A stretch of 64,000 bases of DNA from Temnopleurus reevesii. Lineage: Eukaryota > Echinodermata > Echinoidea > Temnopleuroida > Temnopleuridae. The stretch lies in NCBI GenBank assembly GCA_036244855.1, contig BQKZ01000044.1:119305-183304 (forward strand), written 5' to 3'. Position numbers and translations under genes: made by a program. Position 1 is the first letter of the stretch, and every line of letters starts with the position of its first letter. This document shows, one piece after another, positions 53,101 through 64,000 of the stretch. Under the pieces are notes generated by a model. That model saw only the letters and a program-made list of their open reading frames with translations, did not search any database and had not been told where the DNA came from.

Positions 53101-56100
53101 ATGCATCAGCCATCATGCGATCAGACACAAATCACCCAGTGACTCTACAAAATCAGAAACATCAGAAATCAGCCATAGTTTGGATTAGGGATAAAGTTTA
53201 ATGCTTCTGAAGTTATCACGATAACAAGCTATTTTGGTGACTTTGCGGAACAAAGAGATGAAGTGCTGGGACAAGCAAAGCTTAGTTATTGATCTTGCTA
53301 TAGTTCCTAATTAATTAATAACAAATTTGTCCTGCTATCAATTTCTGAAATCTTCCCATCCTAAAAGTGGTCTTCTCAGGAGCAAAATTAGATGTTCTAC
53401 CTATCAAATTGTGATTTCAGAAAAATACTGGAAGGTATTAATTTACCTGACATATCAGTTTTCACTTACTAAATTCTTAATATGCATAATATTAAACAAG
53501 AGCATAAGAATTTTTTTTTCATTGTTTCTCATCATATTTTCCATGAATTTGATATACAGGTAACTCTAACTAAGTCAAATCTTTTGGAACCACACAAATA
53601 TATTCAAGTTGGGATAAATTTGACTTCCAAGAGGTAAATGACACAGGTTTAACATGAACTGTTACACAAAATTATTTTGACTTAGGCAATTTTTTTCTTT
53701 GAGGGGATCTACTTAGGCAGAGCTGACTGCAAGTCCAAATACTTGTAAACCAAATATGGGAGGATGACTAGCATTTGGCAGCATATGAATAGTGGGTGGA
53801 TTGAAGTTCGTAAAGGATTAAAAAAGGATTGGTTATGACTGAATTCAAATGGAGCAACATCTGTGAAAGCTACATGATTAACTTTAAAGAAGGCCAAGGG
53901 TCAGTAAAAAGTGAAAAGCTAAGCTTCCACTGGTCTGAAGGTGGTTAGTATCACTAAACTGCTAAGGATGATGTACATTGGACATCATATTCAACCATTT
54001 TAGAGGACAAAGAGAGATCGGTGCAGCAGACCATGAAAGCAATACAGTGCCATAGGTTGGTGTTGATGTATTACAGTTCGCTTTGAAACAAATCTCCCTG
54101 AGTAAAACTGTTTTGGAGAGTAGTAAAACTACATAGGAAACTGGATCAAAGGGCTTCAGTTTGGCTCTGAAACGTAGGACATAAATGACATCACTGAAAA
54201 CACTCTGTAAAGTGCACTTACTCGACATGTGATGGGTGTTTTGCCAACTGCTTTAGAGAAGTCCATAAGGCTGTTATACGTCTCATCACTGGTGTCTTGT
54301 ATTCTAACCACCTACAAACACAAATATTGGATGATGGGGGGTTGATAAGCCGGATGAAACATTTCAGAAAGTGGGTCAGATCTAGGAAAACATGCATGAT
54401 AAGTCTACATAAAAAGTATCAGATACATGTATCTAATTTCTCTGGTGCAGTTTCTAAATTATTTCTGAAAAATAATAGTATTTCAATCTATTTCAAGTTC
54501 ATTACAACCTATTTTGATGGATCAAAATCACAAATATATCTTCCATGAACAAAATATAAAATATATGGTTGAATTCTGTAACTTCACCTGCTTTCAAGAT
54601 TTCTCATTCTCACTTTGCTGATTCTTCTCATTAATTGGTAAGTATTTGCTGACTCAAATCATTGGATGAAGAAGCTTGTACTCCCCACGTCACAGTTTGG
54701 TCTACTTTTTTCAACTTTTTCTTACTGTAACATCTAAGACATTGGAGAGGTGGATGTAAAGAGCAATGTAATGATTCAATCTACCTCTACAAGTTTCATC
54801 ATAGAAACTGGATTGAAGAAGTGAAGTCCGCCAAATCTGTCTTTTCTTGAAGTCACACTTGCAATGTCTGTGATCTGTAGAGATGATGTGTTGCTCACAA
54901 AGATTGCGTTTCTGATTAGATAAATTGGACGAGTTGATTAAATGTTTAAGATATTTGGAGTAATATCACTTATCCTCATAAATATTACGACTACAACAAA
55001 ATGCTGGTCCCTTCTCTCTTTACAGATCCTGTTTGTACCTGGTTACAATTGTATATTGTTTGATTTTGTTTTATTTTCAATTAAATTCAAGGTTTATTAA
55101 AGATATAAAATATTGTGTTAACTGCCATATAGCTGGATTGTGACATATTGGATGACAAAAACATTCAAAATACAGACATAAATGTGTTTTGTTTAATACT
55201 ACTGTAGAAGTGTTTTACCTAACAATAGAGGACTATATCTGGATTGTCTTCAATTTGCATTCTACTTCAACCCATTTCCATTTTCTTTCTTCTTTTTTGA
55301 ATTTATATTGTATATGTTAACTTAACAATATGATTAAAAATATGGCATGCTAAAACTAGATATGAAGTGTACATTAGATGGTTTGATTTTGAAAATGTGC
55401 CCTTACGTCGCACCATTTTGAATTTCATGTTGCTGTTGTTAGTAATTTATCTTTAGTACACTATTGCCTATTATTCTATCAATTCAATTTAACTTTATTT
55501 ATTCCATTCAAGATACAAGCAAACATATACGGGGTAAATAATTTAAGAGAATGAAGAGACAGCTAGAAAGACAAAAGTCTTATAAGGTGTTGCCACCTAA
55601 TATACAAATGATATGTAATGATTATTTTAAAAAATGTTTTAAAAAATACAATTCAAACAAAAAATGACTAATTGTGATGCCAGTAAGTAATTAATTGTGC
55701 TCTGACAGAATCAGTCTTGTTATCAATTTATCTGGTGTTTGTATCCAAATATTTTAAGCGTAATCAGATTATTAAGTTAGAGATTTACAATGGGAAGTGA
55801 GCATTGAATAATTTGATGATAACTCACGCTGGTGCTACTTTATCCAACTTGCTGAATAGATCTTGTTTGATCTTGATGTTTTCAATGATAGCCTCGATGA
55901 CAAGATCAGCTGAACCTACAGAACTCTCTGCATCAGTCTTCATCTCAATGCTTCCCATGATTGAGTTGATGAACTCCTTTCCTCCCTTAAAAAAAAAATG
56001 CAGAACTGGACATCAAATGGGGTCACACTGAGCTGGAAGTTTTTTATTCATATTATAGACGACTCCAATATTGCATTGATATGATGTAAGTAGTCAAAGC

Positions 56101-59100
56101 ATGACAAAAAGTCATAACTGAGATGATTCATGAATAAATGATTAAGAGAGAAATAATGGTTACATGGTCCCAGTAGATGCCGAATGCAGCAGATTACCTT
56201 ATCTCTGTAGGCTACACTATATAGGAGGGTAATACATTATTCCTTAACGATAAAACATATTATTAACCGTATCAGACATCTGAGCCATGTGATTTTTACA
56301 CTTTATTGCCCCGTAAAAGACAGAGCGGTCAATAAATTACTTTATTGCCCTCGGTCAAATGTCTATGGGATTTTGCGTGTACAAACAGCGGGCAACAAAT
56401 TCACGTCCGAAATACGCGGACCGCAATCTCGCGAGCAACCACTTTTAATTTTGCCATTGGTTTATGTGCATAAATTCAGCGCAAGTTTTGTGCATTGAGC
56501 TTGCGACATGCCTTGTGAACTTTGACATCAGATTGTAAATAAAAATAATAATAACAATAATAATAATAATAATAACGAATTTGATGGAATTTTATATGTC
56601 GATAGGAATGCTGAAAATACTAAAAAGGCAACTAGACAAGCAGCCAATATTCTGAAGGAATATATTGCATAGACAAATCTTCAACTCTTGCCTCAATTCT
56701 TGCGAAATTCTACGTTGAGGTACGGTACGTCAGACCGATGCCATATGGCACTCATTACAAATGCAAAGAGGATGGATCTTCAAAGTTATTTCATCAAGCC
56801 AGAAATGCTGGTAAATTTACCCTTTTTTTTCATGGATTTCGTGTTCACTCGAGATGTCTGATTTGGTTAATAATAACAATATGGACTATTTCTTTCGGGA
56901 GACACAACATTTATGGCCCTGAGTAGAATCGTATTGCCCGAGTCGACTCGGGGGGCCATAAATGTTGTGTCTCCCTCAAGGCTAGTCCATATTATAGTAT
57001 TGTCGTGAATATCGCATGATGTTTTCAAAATATGAATCTGCCAGACAGAAAATTCAATGTTCTGCAAAGCTGGGATATTTGCAGGAGGTGTTTTTACTGT
57101 ATCATCCAAGGACAAAGAAATTGGGGAAATAAACAACTTAGACCGGCACTTAGATGCAAAAGAAATTTTGATTCCATTATTCTGAACAGAAGTTCTGTAG
57201 AATAGATGTCAAACAGGTTTTCTGAAGACATTATGGAAGCTTAAATGGGGACTTGTTTATTTTGTATACTTTCTCTATCTCTTGATGGATCTTTTACCCT
57301 TTGATGGGGGCATCCCGTGTACAAAAGTATAGGATGACAGAGAATGGGTCTTGTCAATTATCTGTCCTTACACTTGAATGGCATGGAGATACACGAGGAT
57401 AGAGCCCTCTCCTATTAATGCTACACCAATTCATATCTAACACTTACATCCGGGTTGTCAGCATACTTCTTCTTTGCGATGCGAGCCAAACTCTTCTCAA
57501 TGTAAGCCTTGGATTTATCGAGAACATCTTGGCTAAGATCCACCACAGTCACTGCATGCCCAGTCTGTGCTGCGACCTGCAAAGAAATACAACTAAAGTT
57601 AGATGAAACAAATTATTAAATAGACTTGGGTACCAAACAAAATAAAATACCATTGGGTACTAGTGAAAGGTGGATACCTGCACACTAACAACTGATATGC
57701 TCAGCTTATTTTAGTGGTATGTGATAGGAATCAATCTCTCTATAATATACTGTATTCCTACCAGCATAAATCACTTTTTTTTTATTTTGAAGTTTCACAA
57801 TAAACTTTTACCTTCCTTAAATTCATTATTCACATTAAAAGATACAAGAATATGGGATCACCTTTGATTACCTAAAATTGATATTTTCTTGAAAATTGGT
57901 GAGAAATAAATAAAATATTGTCAAAAGCTTGGCAAATTGGCACTGGTTAGGATGAAAACAAAGGGCTTACAATATCGGTCTGGATGCAATCCAATGCATA
58001 TATTCATAATCATTAGCATTGCTAATCCAAGACAACAACTTGATTCATTGATCTTGTTGATTACAATGGCACATTGCAATGTCATATTAATATTGCACCT
58101 TTCATATAGGTTATAATGTTTTTCTTGATTGATTGCAATTTGCAAAGTAAGATCTAAAACCTAGGAAAAACTAGTGTCCAGGCAATGTTCACCCAGCTCT
58201 GTTGATATTGATGATGAAAACAGTGGGCTTGAGCCTACAGGGCAAAATTGTTCGCGTTAATCCATCCCATACGTGTTTTAGTGATTGACAGCTCATTTGA
58301 ATCTTAATCTATTTGGGAATATATCTAGATCTAGTAGAATATTTTGAAAAGGATTTAAAATGAAGTGCTATACAAATGGTTGTAGGGTTCCATAATAATG
58401 AATATTAAACAATAAATAAAATAGGATAAAAAATTGGCGCTAATGCACTTTCGCATCCAGCGGCACTGCCACCGGTGTACACACAAAGGGACGTTGAAAG
58501 AACGAGGTGTAGTGATCGTGGTATTTTTAATGTGCATGTTTGTTGCATGTCTTTGTGTTAGTAACGATGTCTGGTATGTGTTATATACTTTGCATGTGAT
58601 TATGTTAAAGGGAAACCACTCCCTGGATCTATCGCGCTGTCATTGAATGAAGAAAAGATAGATGAACAAACTGTGAAAATTTGAGCAAATTCGGAGAACC
58701 CGTTCAAAAGTTATGAATTTTCAAAGTCACAGAGATATGATGATCCCTACCGCTCATGGGGATCAGTGCGATCGGCAAATTCGACGGAATCTGTGACGTC
58801 ATGTCGGACAACTCCTCATTCACTCTGTATACAACATTCCACATTTTCGCCTTTTTTGTCAGAAAAGTCAACAAAATGCAAATTTTGGGTTGGGGTATAG
58901 CATTTCTGTATTGATTCTGCATGTATCTTGAGAAGAATGATGTTGCAGCTTTACTCTAAATTTCATATTTATCAATTTTAAAAAAATCTATGTACAAAGT
59001 GAATGATGAGTTGTCCGACATGACGTCACAGATTAAGTTGGTGTTGTCGAGCGCACGGATCCCCATGGGCGGCAATGATCATCAAATCTCGGTGACTTTG

Positions 59101-62100
59101 AAAATTCATAACTTTTGAACGGGTTATTCGATTTTGCTCAAATTTTCACAGTTTGTTCATTTGATTTTTCTTCATTCAATGAGAACAAGATAACTCCAGG
59201 GGTTGGTTCCCCTTTAATGTACGATGTATTGTTTGATGCGTGATCCTGATTGGGCCTTCTTGTGAGGCGCTCTCGCACCAGTGCGTTCGGGAGTCCACGT
59301 CGAGGGCTGCATGAGGGATCACCTNAACACTTACATCCGGGTTGTCAGCATACTTCTTCTTTGCGATGCGAGCCAAACTCTTCTCAATGTAAGCCTTGGA
59401 TTTATCGAGAACATCTTGGCTAAGATCCACCACAGTCACTGCATGCCCAGTCTGTGCTGCGACCTGCAAAGAAATACAACTAAAGTTAGATGAAACAAAT
59501 TATTAAATAGACTTGGGTACCAAACAAAATAAAATACCATTGGGTACTAGTGAAAGGTGGATACCTGCACACTAACAACTGATATGCTCAGCTTATTTTA
59601 GTGGTATGTGATAGGAATCAATCTCTCTATAATATACTGTACTCCTACCAGCATAAATCACTTTTTTTTTATTTTGAAGTTTCACAATAAACTTTTACCT
59701 TCCTTAAATTCATTATTCACATTAAAAGATACAAGAATATGGGATCACCTTTGATTACCTAAAATTGATATTTTCTTGAAAATTGGTGAGAAATAAATAA
59801 AATATTGTCAAAAGCTTGGCAAATTGGCACTGGTTAGGATGAAAACAAAGGGCTTACAATATCGGTCTGGATGCAATCCAATGCATATATTCATAATCAT
59901 TAGCATTGCTAATCCAAGACAACAACTTGATTCATTGATCTTGTTGATTACAATGGCACATTGCAATGTCATATTAATATTGCACCTTTCATATAGGTTA
60001 TAATGTTTTTCTTGATTGATTGCAATTTGCAAAGTAAGATCTAAAACCTAGGAAAAACTAGTGTCCAGGCAATGTTCACCCAGCTCTGTTGATATTGATG
60101 ATGAAAACAGTGGGCTTGAGCCTACAGGGCAAAATTGTTCGCGTTAATCCATCCCATACGTGTTTTAGTGATTGACAGCTCATTTGAATCTTAATCTATT
60201 TGGGAATATATCTAGATCTAGTAGAATATTTTGAAAAGGATTTAAAATGAAGTGCTATACAAATGGTTGTAGGGTTCCATAATAATGAATATTAAACAAT
60301 AAATAAAATAGGATAAAAAATTGGCGCTAATGCACTTTTGCATCCAGCGGCACTGCCACCGGTGTACACACAAAGGGACGTTGAAAGAACGAGGTGTAGT
60401 GATCGTGGTATTTTTAATGTGCATGTTTGTTGCATGTCTTTGTGTTAGTATTAAACGATGTCTGGTATGTGTTATATACTTTGCATGTGATTATGTTAAA
60501 GGGAAACCACTCCCTGGATCTATCGCGCTGTCATTGAATGAAGAAAAGATAGATGAACAAACTGTGAAAATTTGAGCAAATTCGGAGAACCCGTTCAAAA
60601 GTTATGAATTTTCAAAGTCACAGAGATATGATGATCCCTATCGCTCATGGGGATCAGTGCGATCGGCAAATTCGACGGAATCTGTGACGTCATGTCGGAC
60701 AACTCCTCATTCACTCTGTATACAACATTTCACATTTTCGCCTTTTTTGTCAGAAAAGTCAATAAAATGCAAATTTTGGGTTGGGGTATAGCATTTCTGT
60801 ATTGATTCTGCATGTATCTTGAGAAGAATGATGTTGCAGCTTTACTCTAAATTTCATATTTATCAATTTTAAAAAAAATTTATGTACAAAGTGAATGATG
60901 AGTTGTCCGACATGACGTCACAGATTACATGTAAGTCGGTGTTGTCGAGCGCACGGATCCCCATGGGCGGCAATGATCGTCAAATCTCGGTGACTTTGAA
61001 AATTCATAACTTTTGAAAGGGTTATCCGATTTTGCTCAAATTTTCAGTTTGTTCATTTGATTTTTCTTCATTCAATGAGAACACGATAACTCCAGGGGTT
61101 GGTTCCCCTTTAATGTACGATGTATTGTTTGATGCGTGATCCTGATTGGGCCTTCTTGTGAGGCGCTCTCGCACCAGTGCGTTCGGGAGTCCACGTCGAG
61201 GGCTGCATGAGGGATCACCACACAGTTTGTCACCAGCCTTCAAGAAGAACACTTATACAGTTTAGTCATCAGTTACTACCGGTACAAGGAACCAAGTATG
61301 TCATCTAGTCATTTTACGAGCCAATGTGCCTATATTCCAGCTAGCATGGAAGGACCCCAACGAGGGATTCCTGCGCCAGAAATATAGGTAAGTAGTTTAA
61401 GTCTGTAGCGTATTAAGTCTTTATATATCAGTATTCGGATACTGATATTTGTAGTGTAACTTTAGTAGTTAATATAAGAGATTCGTTAATGCCTAAAGTG
61501 ATATATGCTTGTCTATTTGACCATGATTGATGCCTGACTGTATATGATGTTTCTATTGAACTGATTTATAACCCCATATTTGTTCCATCTATATGTCCTT
61601 TCCGTTCGGCTTTTACAACGGCTTTTACATCTCCATACTCACAGCCCGGCTGGATATGAAAGTGCACTAGCAGTTAGCACCCAAAAATTTGCGTCGGCCA
61701 CTTCAGGCAAAAGGTCCCAAAGTCTAGAATTATAAAGTACCATAAAAATTTGAACTTAAATCATTAACAAAACCTGATTAAATAAACTCAACAAATTTTT
61801 CATGTTAGTCATTGAATGATAAATGCCTCAATAATATCTAAATCCTGTCTCTCTCGAGCTCTCTTCTCAATCTCATGCGTCCTTGCCGTCGACAATGTCA
61901 AAGGTTGGGAACAAAATGAGGGCTTCGTTTTGGAACGAGAGAAGTTGGCATGTTGACATTGAATTTTTACTTCCAATCGACTTTGACGTATGAAATCGTA
62001 AATCTTTTTGGTGTTTTTAAAAATAAAATGTTATTTTAGTGAACTGTGGCAAAGGGCGCGTCCATCGGAAGTAGTACTTCATAATACGCAGCTAGTGGCA

Positions 62101-62445
62101 TACATAATAATGAGCAGACACGCATAAGTATAACTTTCTACTGCCAGTCAATGCCCTTCATACAGTTGACTGAAATGCCAAACTGACATATTGACGTGCC
62201 TTGAGCTTGAGCCTTGAGGAGTGCGAGGTTCGCATGGCGCGGCAGCCAGACCTGGGCGGGGAGCTCGTAGTCGTACTCGTAGAGATGGCACTCCATTCAA
62301 CAAACAAGTGAACAGTTCACAAATTTACCTGAGCAATACCGGCACCCATTTGACCTCCGCCTATGATGGTTACATTTTTAATGGCTGCCATTCTTGCTGC
62401 AGTTGTTACCATACTCCGGGAGATCACTTTTGTTGCGAAAGCCAT
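50062..62445 (-). CDS. HADH: Mitochondrial 3-hydroxyacyl-CoA dehydrogenase (gene span, eight exons, in-frame stop)
   Basis: Eight exons join in frame to 933 nt (310 residues plus stop; human HADH is 314) if exon 2 is counted once. The enzyme oxidises L-3-hydroxyacyl-CoA to 3-ketoacyl-CoA with NAD in the mitochondrial matrix, the third step of short- and medium-chain beta-oxidation. Visible hallmarks are an Arg/Ser-rich acid-free leader, the Rossmann motif [18 protein letters not shown], the catalytic His in LHFFNPV, and the C-terminal [17 protein letters not shown]. Two faults are present: exon 2 appears twice across an N, and codon 216 is TGA. Whether this allele works cannot be told from the sequence. 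Confidence 0.93.
50325..50490. mobile_element. Fold-back MITE, GATAAGAAAGACTT family (copy 2)
   Basis: AAGTGTTTCACCAAGATAAG and AAGACTTTAAGAACG at the left, AAAGTCTTTCTTATCTTGG with TGAAACACCTC at the right. Same family as 38476-38646. Between HADH exons 7 and 8. Confidence 0.85.
51000..51230 (+). repeat. Dispersed repeat with TGACCTTTGACC motifs, two units
   Basis: Two related units about 180 bases apart, each TTTGACCC..TGAACCCAAAATCT, CAGTTC.TCCTCACATGC and TTATACAT. The second starts GTGACCTTTGACCTTTGACC. Similar motifs recur in repeats of marine animals, as far as I recall. Confidence 0.6.
51350..51466 (-). CDS. HADH: HADH exon 7: C-terminal domain
   Basis: [20 protein letters not shown] then [18 protein letters not shown]: the family signature of the C-terminal helical domain. 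Phase 1 at both ends. Well conserved although downstream of the TGA. Confidence 0.94.
52162..52642. mobile_element. TTAA-bordered element, inverted relative of 19926-20345
   Basis: TTAAAGGGAAAGACTAGT at the left and, read on the minus strand, TTAAAGGTATAGATTAGT at the right: terminal inverted repeats with a TTAA duplication. It lies between HADH exons 6 and 7, 260 bases from exon 6. No transposase frame. Confidence 0.75.
52905..52977 (-). CDS. HADH: HADH exon 6 with in-frame TGA
   Basis: Reads DTPGFVVN, stop, [15 protein letters not shown]. Other HADH proteins have TPGFxVNR-LLVPY, so TGA stands at the Arg; the plus-strand triplet is tca at 52951-52953. The stop follows the conserved active-site Asn (human Asn208) and would remove the whole C-terminal dimerisation domain. 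Both splice borders and the rest of the exon are intact, so the gene does not look long dead. Confidence 0.9.
54222..54311 (-). CDS. HADH: HADH exon 5
   Basis: [20 protein letters not shown] and [10 protein letters not shown]: end of the NAD-binding domain. 30 codons, phase 0 at both ends, donor CGA|GTAAGTG. Confidence 0.92.
54785..54911 (-). CDS. HADH: HADH exon 4: catalytic residues
   Basis: [20 protein letters not shown] and [17 protein letters not shown]. Contains the equivalents of human Ser137, catalytic His158 and Glu170. Phase 2 to 0. Donor GAG|GTAGAT is a little weak. Confidence 0.94.
55828..55985 (-). CDS. HADH: HADH exon 3
   Basis: [20 protein letters not shown] then [20 protein letters not shown] and LDKVAP: the conserved DLVIEAI strand that contacts NAD. 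Phase 0 to 2. Long T-rich acceptor TTTTTTTTTTAAG. Confidence 0.93.
55986..57447. other. HADH intron between exons 2 and 3
   Basis: Contains an (AAT)n run near 56534-56575 and the fold-back at 56870. The part around 56370-56460 is CpG-rich (GCGGGCAAC, CGCGGACCGC) and may be old transposon sequence. No exon seen. Confidence 0.5.
56870..56996. mobile_element. Fold-back repeat, GAGACACAACATTTATGGCC arms
   Basis: GGGAGACACAACATTTATGG and CCATAAATGTTGTGTCTCCC are perfect inverses, extended by ATATGGACTA and TAGTCCATAT. The loop holds CCCGAGTCGACTCGGG. In the HADH intron between exons 2 and 3. Confidence 0.8.
57448..57576 (-). CDS. HADH: HADH exon 2 (left copy, probably an assembly duplicate)
   Basis: Same 129 bases as 59335-59463, within the block repeated either side of the N at 59325. 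It is on the contig that carries exons 3-8. Using both copies would insert 43 residues in frame and duplicate part of the Rossmann fold, which no HADH has, so one copy is probably artificial. Confidence 0.8.
58605..59217. mobile_element. Long-arm fold-back element with TTAA borders
   Basis: TTAA at both ends, then AGGGAAACCACTCCC and its imperfect inverse. Arms of roughly 200 bases share CATTGAATGAAGAAAA, AACAAACTGTGAAAATTTG, AAAAGTTATGAATTTTCAAA and ATCTGTGACGTCATGTCGG. No transposase. Confidence 0.85.
59335..59463 (-). CDS. HADH: HADH exon 2 (right copy)
   Basis: 43 codons, [20 protein letters not shown] and onward to KKKYADNPD: second Rossmann strand with the Asp that binds the NAD ribose. 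Identical in sequence to 57448-57576. Either copy splices in frame with its neighbours; this one adjoins the contig carrying exon 1. Acceptor TTTGCAG, donor GAT|GTAAGTG. Confidence 0.85.
60496..61113. mobile_element. Second copy of the long-arm TTAA element (within the duplicated block)
   Basis: Same element at the same place in the right-hand copy of the 1.89 kb block, with the TTAA borders kept and a few differences. It is an allele or duplicate of 58605-59217, not a separate insertion. Confidence 0.85.
62329..62445 (-). CDS. HADH: HADH exon 1: targeting leader and NAD-binding motif
   Basis: Residues 1-39. Start chosen at MAFATK because human HADH begins MAFVTR; the frame is open upstream to an ATG at 62514. 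The leader is basic and Ser/Thr-rich, fitting mitochondrial import. It ends with [15 protein letters not shown], the dinucleotide-binding loop, at CAG|GTAAAT. Confidence 0.93.
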
Positions 62446-64000
62446 GCTTAAAAAGAGATTTGTTGAGTAACTTGAGCCGAGGTGATGCGTTCGCCGGTAA
62501 AGGGGTGTCGGCAAATTGTACCGGTTGAAGGAATAATCATCATATCTATCATATGCATATCTGGGGGCGGGGTGGGGGGTGTACCTTAAAGCAAGTTCCC
62601 TGGGACGCCATTGGGACCTGTCCTAAACTATGAACACAACAATAACAACAACAAGTTTTCCCCCTGATTGGAAGTGATATAACCTTTCAACTAAGAAATG
62701 TAGGTCTATATTATAGTAACACAATTTTTCAGGTCATGTTAATCAATTTGGGAGGGCTTTATTTTTTTATATTTTAACTTATGTGTAAAACAGTATGCAT
62801 GAGTGAGTGTAATACTTTCTAAAGTCATTATAGGAGCCCCAAGTACCAATATATGTATGTCAATAGTGGTTCTCACGTAAAATGAAATGGAAATTATGCT
62901 GCCAATTAATCTTCAAACTCTAACTCGCATAATCTTGACAGTTTAGAAAGGACAAAGTATTCAAGCAAACTTATTTTATTCAATGCCTTGGATAACTATT
63001 ATTAATATCTAAGCTGATATGGGCAGAGTCTGCATGAATACTAAAAGATAACAAAAAACATCAAAACATGCTAAAAAAAACATATGCATCCAATTTTACC
63101 ATCTTAGTTCAGTTTATATCCTTTGATAAAGTGGCATTTCTTCAATTAGTTTCATTTACGCACAATAATTTGAATCATGCTGATTTTTACACACGTGCTG
63201 TACTCTTCCATTCAATAAATTTCAGTTACCGAAGGGGGGGGGGGGGGTATTTTTGTTCTGTTTACAGGAAATTAAAAGCCTTATCTGAAGAATTCTGACA
63301 CAGGCTCGTACCAGCAGGCCAGGAGTAAAATTCACTCCAAGACTCAGAAAGTTAGTCAATTCGACAAGGAATAATGTGTCATCGTTTGAGAGTCGACCGA
63401 ATTCGAGTCAAAGCTTAAAAGCGAGCCTAGCAAAGAACTGAATCATCGCTGACGCCTTTAAAAGTCCTCAACTAGACCGAATTTGCACATGACTTCACCG
63501 TCTCTAGAGCTAAATTGACGAAGAATTCACATACAGATAGTTGGTTCGCTATTGCACAAATTCATGATGAAACTTTTTGTCCGCCCTCGATCTCCCAAAT
63601 ACGGCCGGGGAAAACACAGTTTACTTATGTATTTGATGAAAATAATCCTTACATTGGAACGCAAAATTGCCAAGAATACACACATTAAAGTTCGTATATG
63701 AGCTCAGATAATTTATGATACGTGATTTAAATTGTACATTTGATGTCCATCCTTGAAACGAGACGTCGTAATTAATTAAGGGCAGACATGACATCTAGAG
63801 CAAGATAATCTGTCAAAAATGTAAATGAAGCCACCTTGATGAATAACGCGTACAAGCGGGGATTGAATAGAATCCCTAGGAGGCGCAAATGCGATGACCA
63901 AGTAGCGCTGATTGGTGAATAAATTAGCGACACCGGCAAACTTTATTGAAAAGTGATCGCATTTCAGGTATTCTCGACACAATTTATGCAATATAATTAA
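62446..64000. other. Upstream flank of HADH
   Basis: Presumed HADH promoter and 5'UTR just above 62445, with no TATA box I would trust. Farther up is AT-rich DNA with a G12 run near 63236. No other gene recognised. Confidence 0.5.

Larger units (their letters stand above)
57439..59324. repeat. Left copy of 1.89 kb duplication with HADH exon 2
   Basis: Runs from AACACTTACATCCGG to GAGGGATCACCT, ending one base before the N at 59325. Nearly identical to 59326-61219; differences are scattered SNPs and a 4-base indel (GTTAGTAACG against GTTAGTATTAAACG). Confidence 0.95.
59326..61219. repeat. Right copy of 1.89 kb duplication with HADH exon 2
   Basis: Begins right after the single N with the bases that begin the left copy, and ends at GAGGGATCACC. 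It includes the second HADH exon 2 and a second copy of the TTAA-flanked fold-back element. Confidence 0.95.

Noticed and set aside
57448..59463. Two HADH genes or a true exon 2 tandem duplication
   Set aside because: Only exon 2 and its flanks are doubled, and the repeat boundaries fall exactly at the N joint.
1..64000. CRISPR array, operon-type system or viral gene
   Set aside because: Intron-rich eukaryotic DNA; no regularly spaced direct repeats and no polymerase, transposase or capsid-like frame was found.

Overview
The window is animal nuclear DNA. It is AT-rich and intron-rich, with GT-AG splice borders and dense tRNA-derived SINEs, TTAA-flanked fold-back elements and pogo-like inverted repeats. 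The protein sequences and repeat types suggest a marine deuterostome, most likely a sea urchin; the species is inferred, not proven. Two genes are recognisable, both on the minus strand.

Left two thirds (20-37674): a PTPN13-type (PTP-BAS/PTPL1) scaffold phosphatase gene. I placed 31 coding exons whose intron phases all agree. They total 8436 nt, or 2812 codons from the ATG at 37674 to the window edge. Domain order is KIND (residues about 1-190), a Ser/Arg-rich linker, FERM (about 580-907), then PDZ1 (about 1158-1250), PDZ2 (1527-1613), PDZ3 (2139-2230), PDZ4 (2420-2504) and PDZ5 (2620-2703). The tyrosine phosphatase domain would lie to the left, outside the window. The protein is longer than human PTPN13 because the linkers are large; several carry a recurring acid-Trp-acid motif.

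37.7-47.6 kb: the upstream region, 5'UTR introns and intergenic DNA. It is full of fold-back elements and has one CpG-rich block (40.33-40.70 kb) that could be a promoter. A 497-base N gap at 44776-45272 is flanked by two nearly identical 0.83 kb copies, most likely an unmerged contig overlap.

Right third (50062-62445): a mitochondrial 3-hydroxyacyl-CoA dehydrogenase (HADH) gene in eight exons, 933 nt. It has two anomalies. Exon 2 occurs twice because a 1.89 kb block is repeated across a single N at 59325, probably uncollapsed haplotypes. Exon 6 has an in-frame TGA where the family has the Arg of its VNR motif, directly after the conserved Asn; one C-to-T change explains it.

The genes have separate jobs: PTPN13 assembles cortical and junctional signalling complexes, HADH runs the third step of mitochondrial beta-oxidation. 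I see no operon-like link, CRISPR array, viral gene or toxin gene. The most unusual material is the collection of short inverted-repeat elements in the introns, one of which ends about ten bases from a PTPN13 splice donor.
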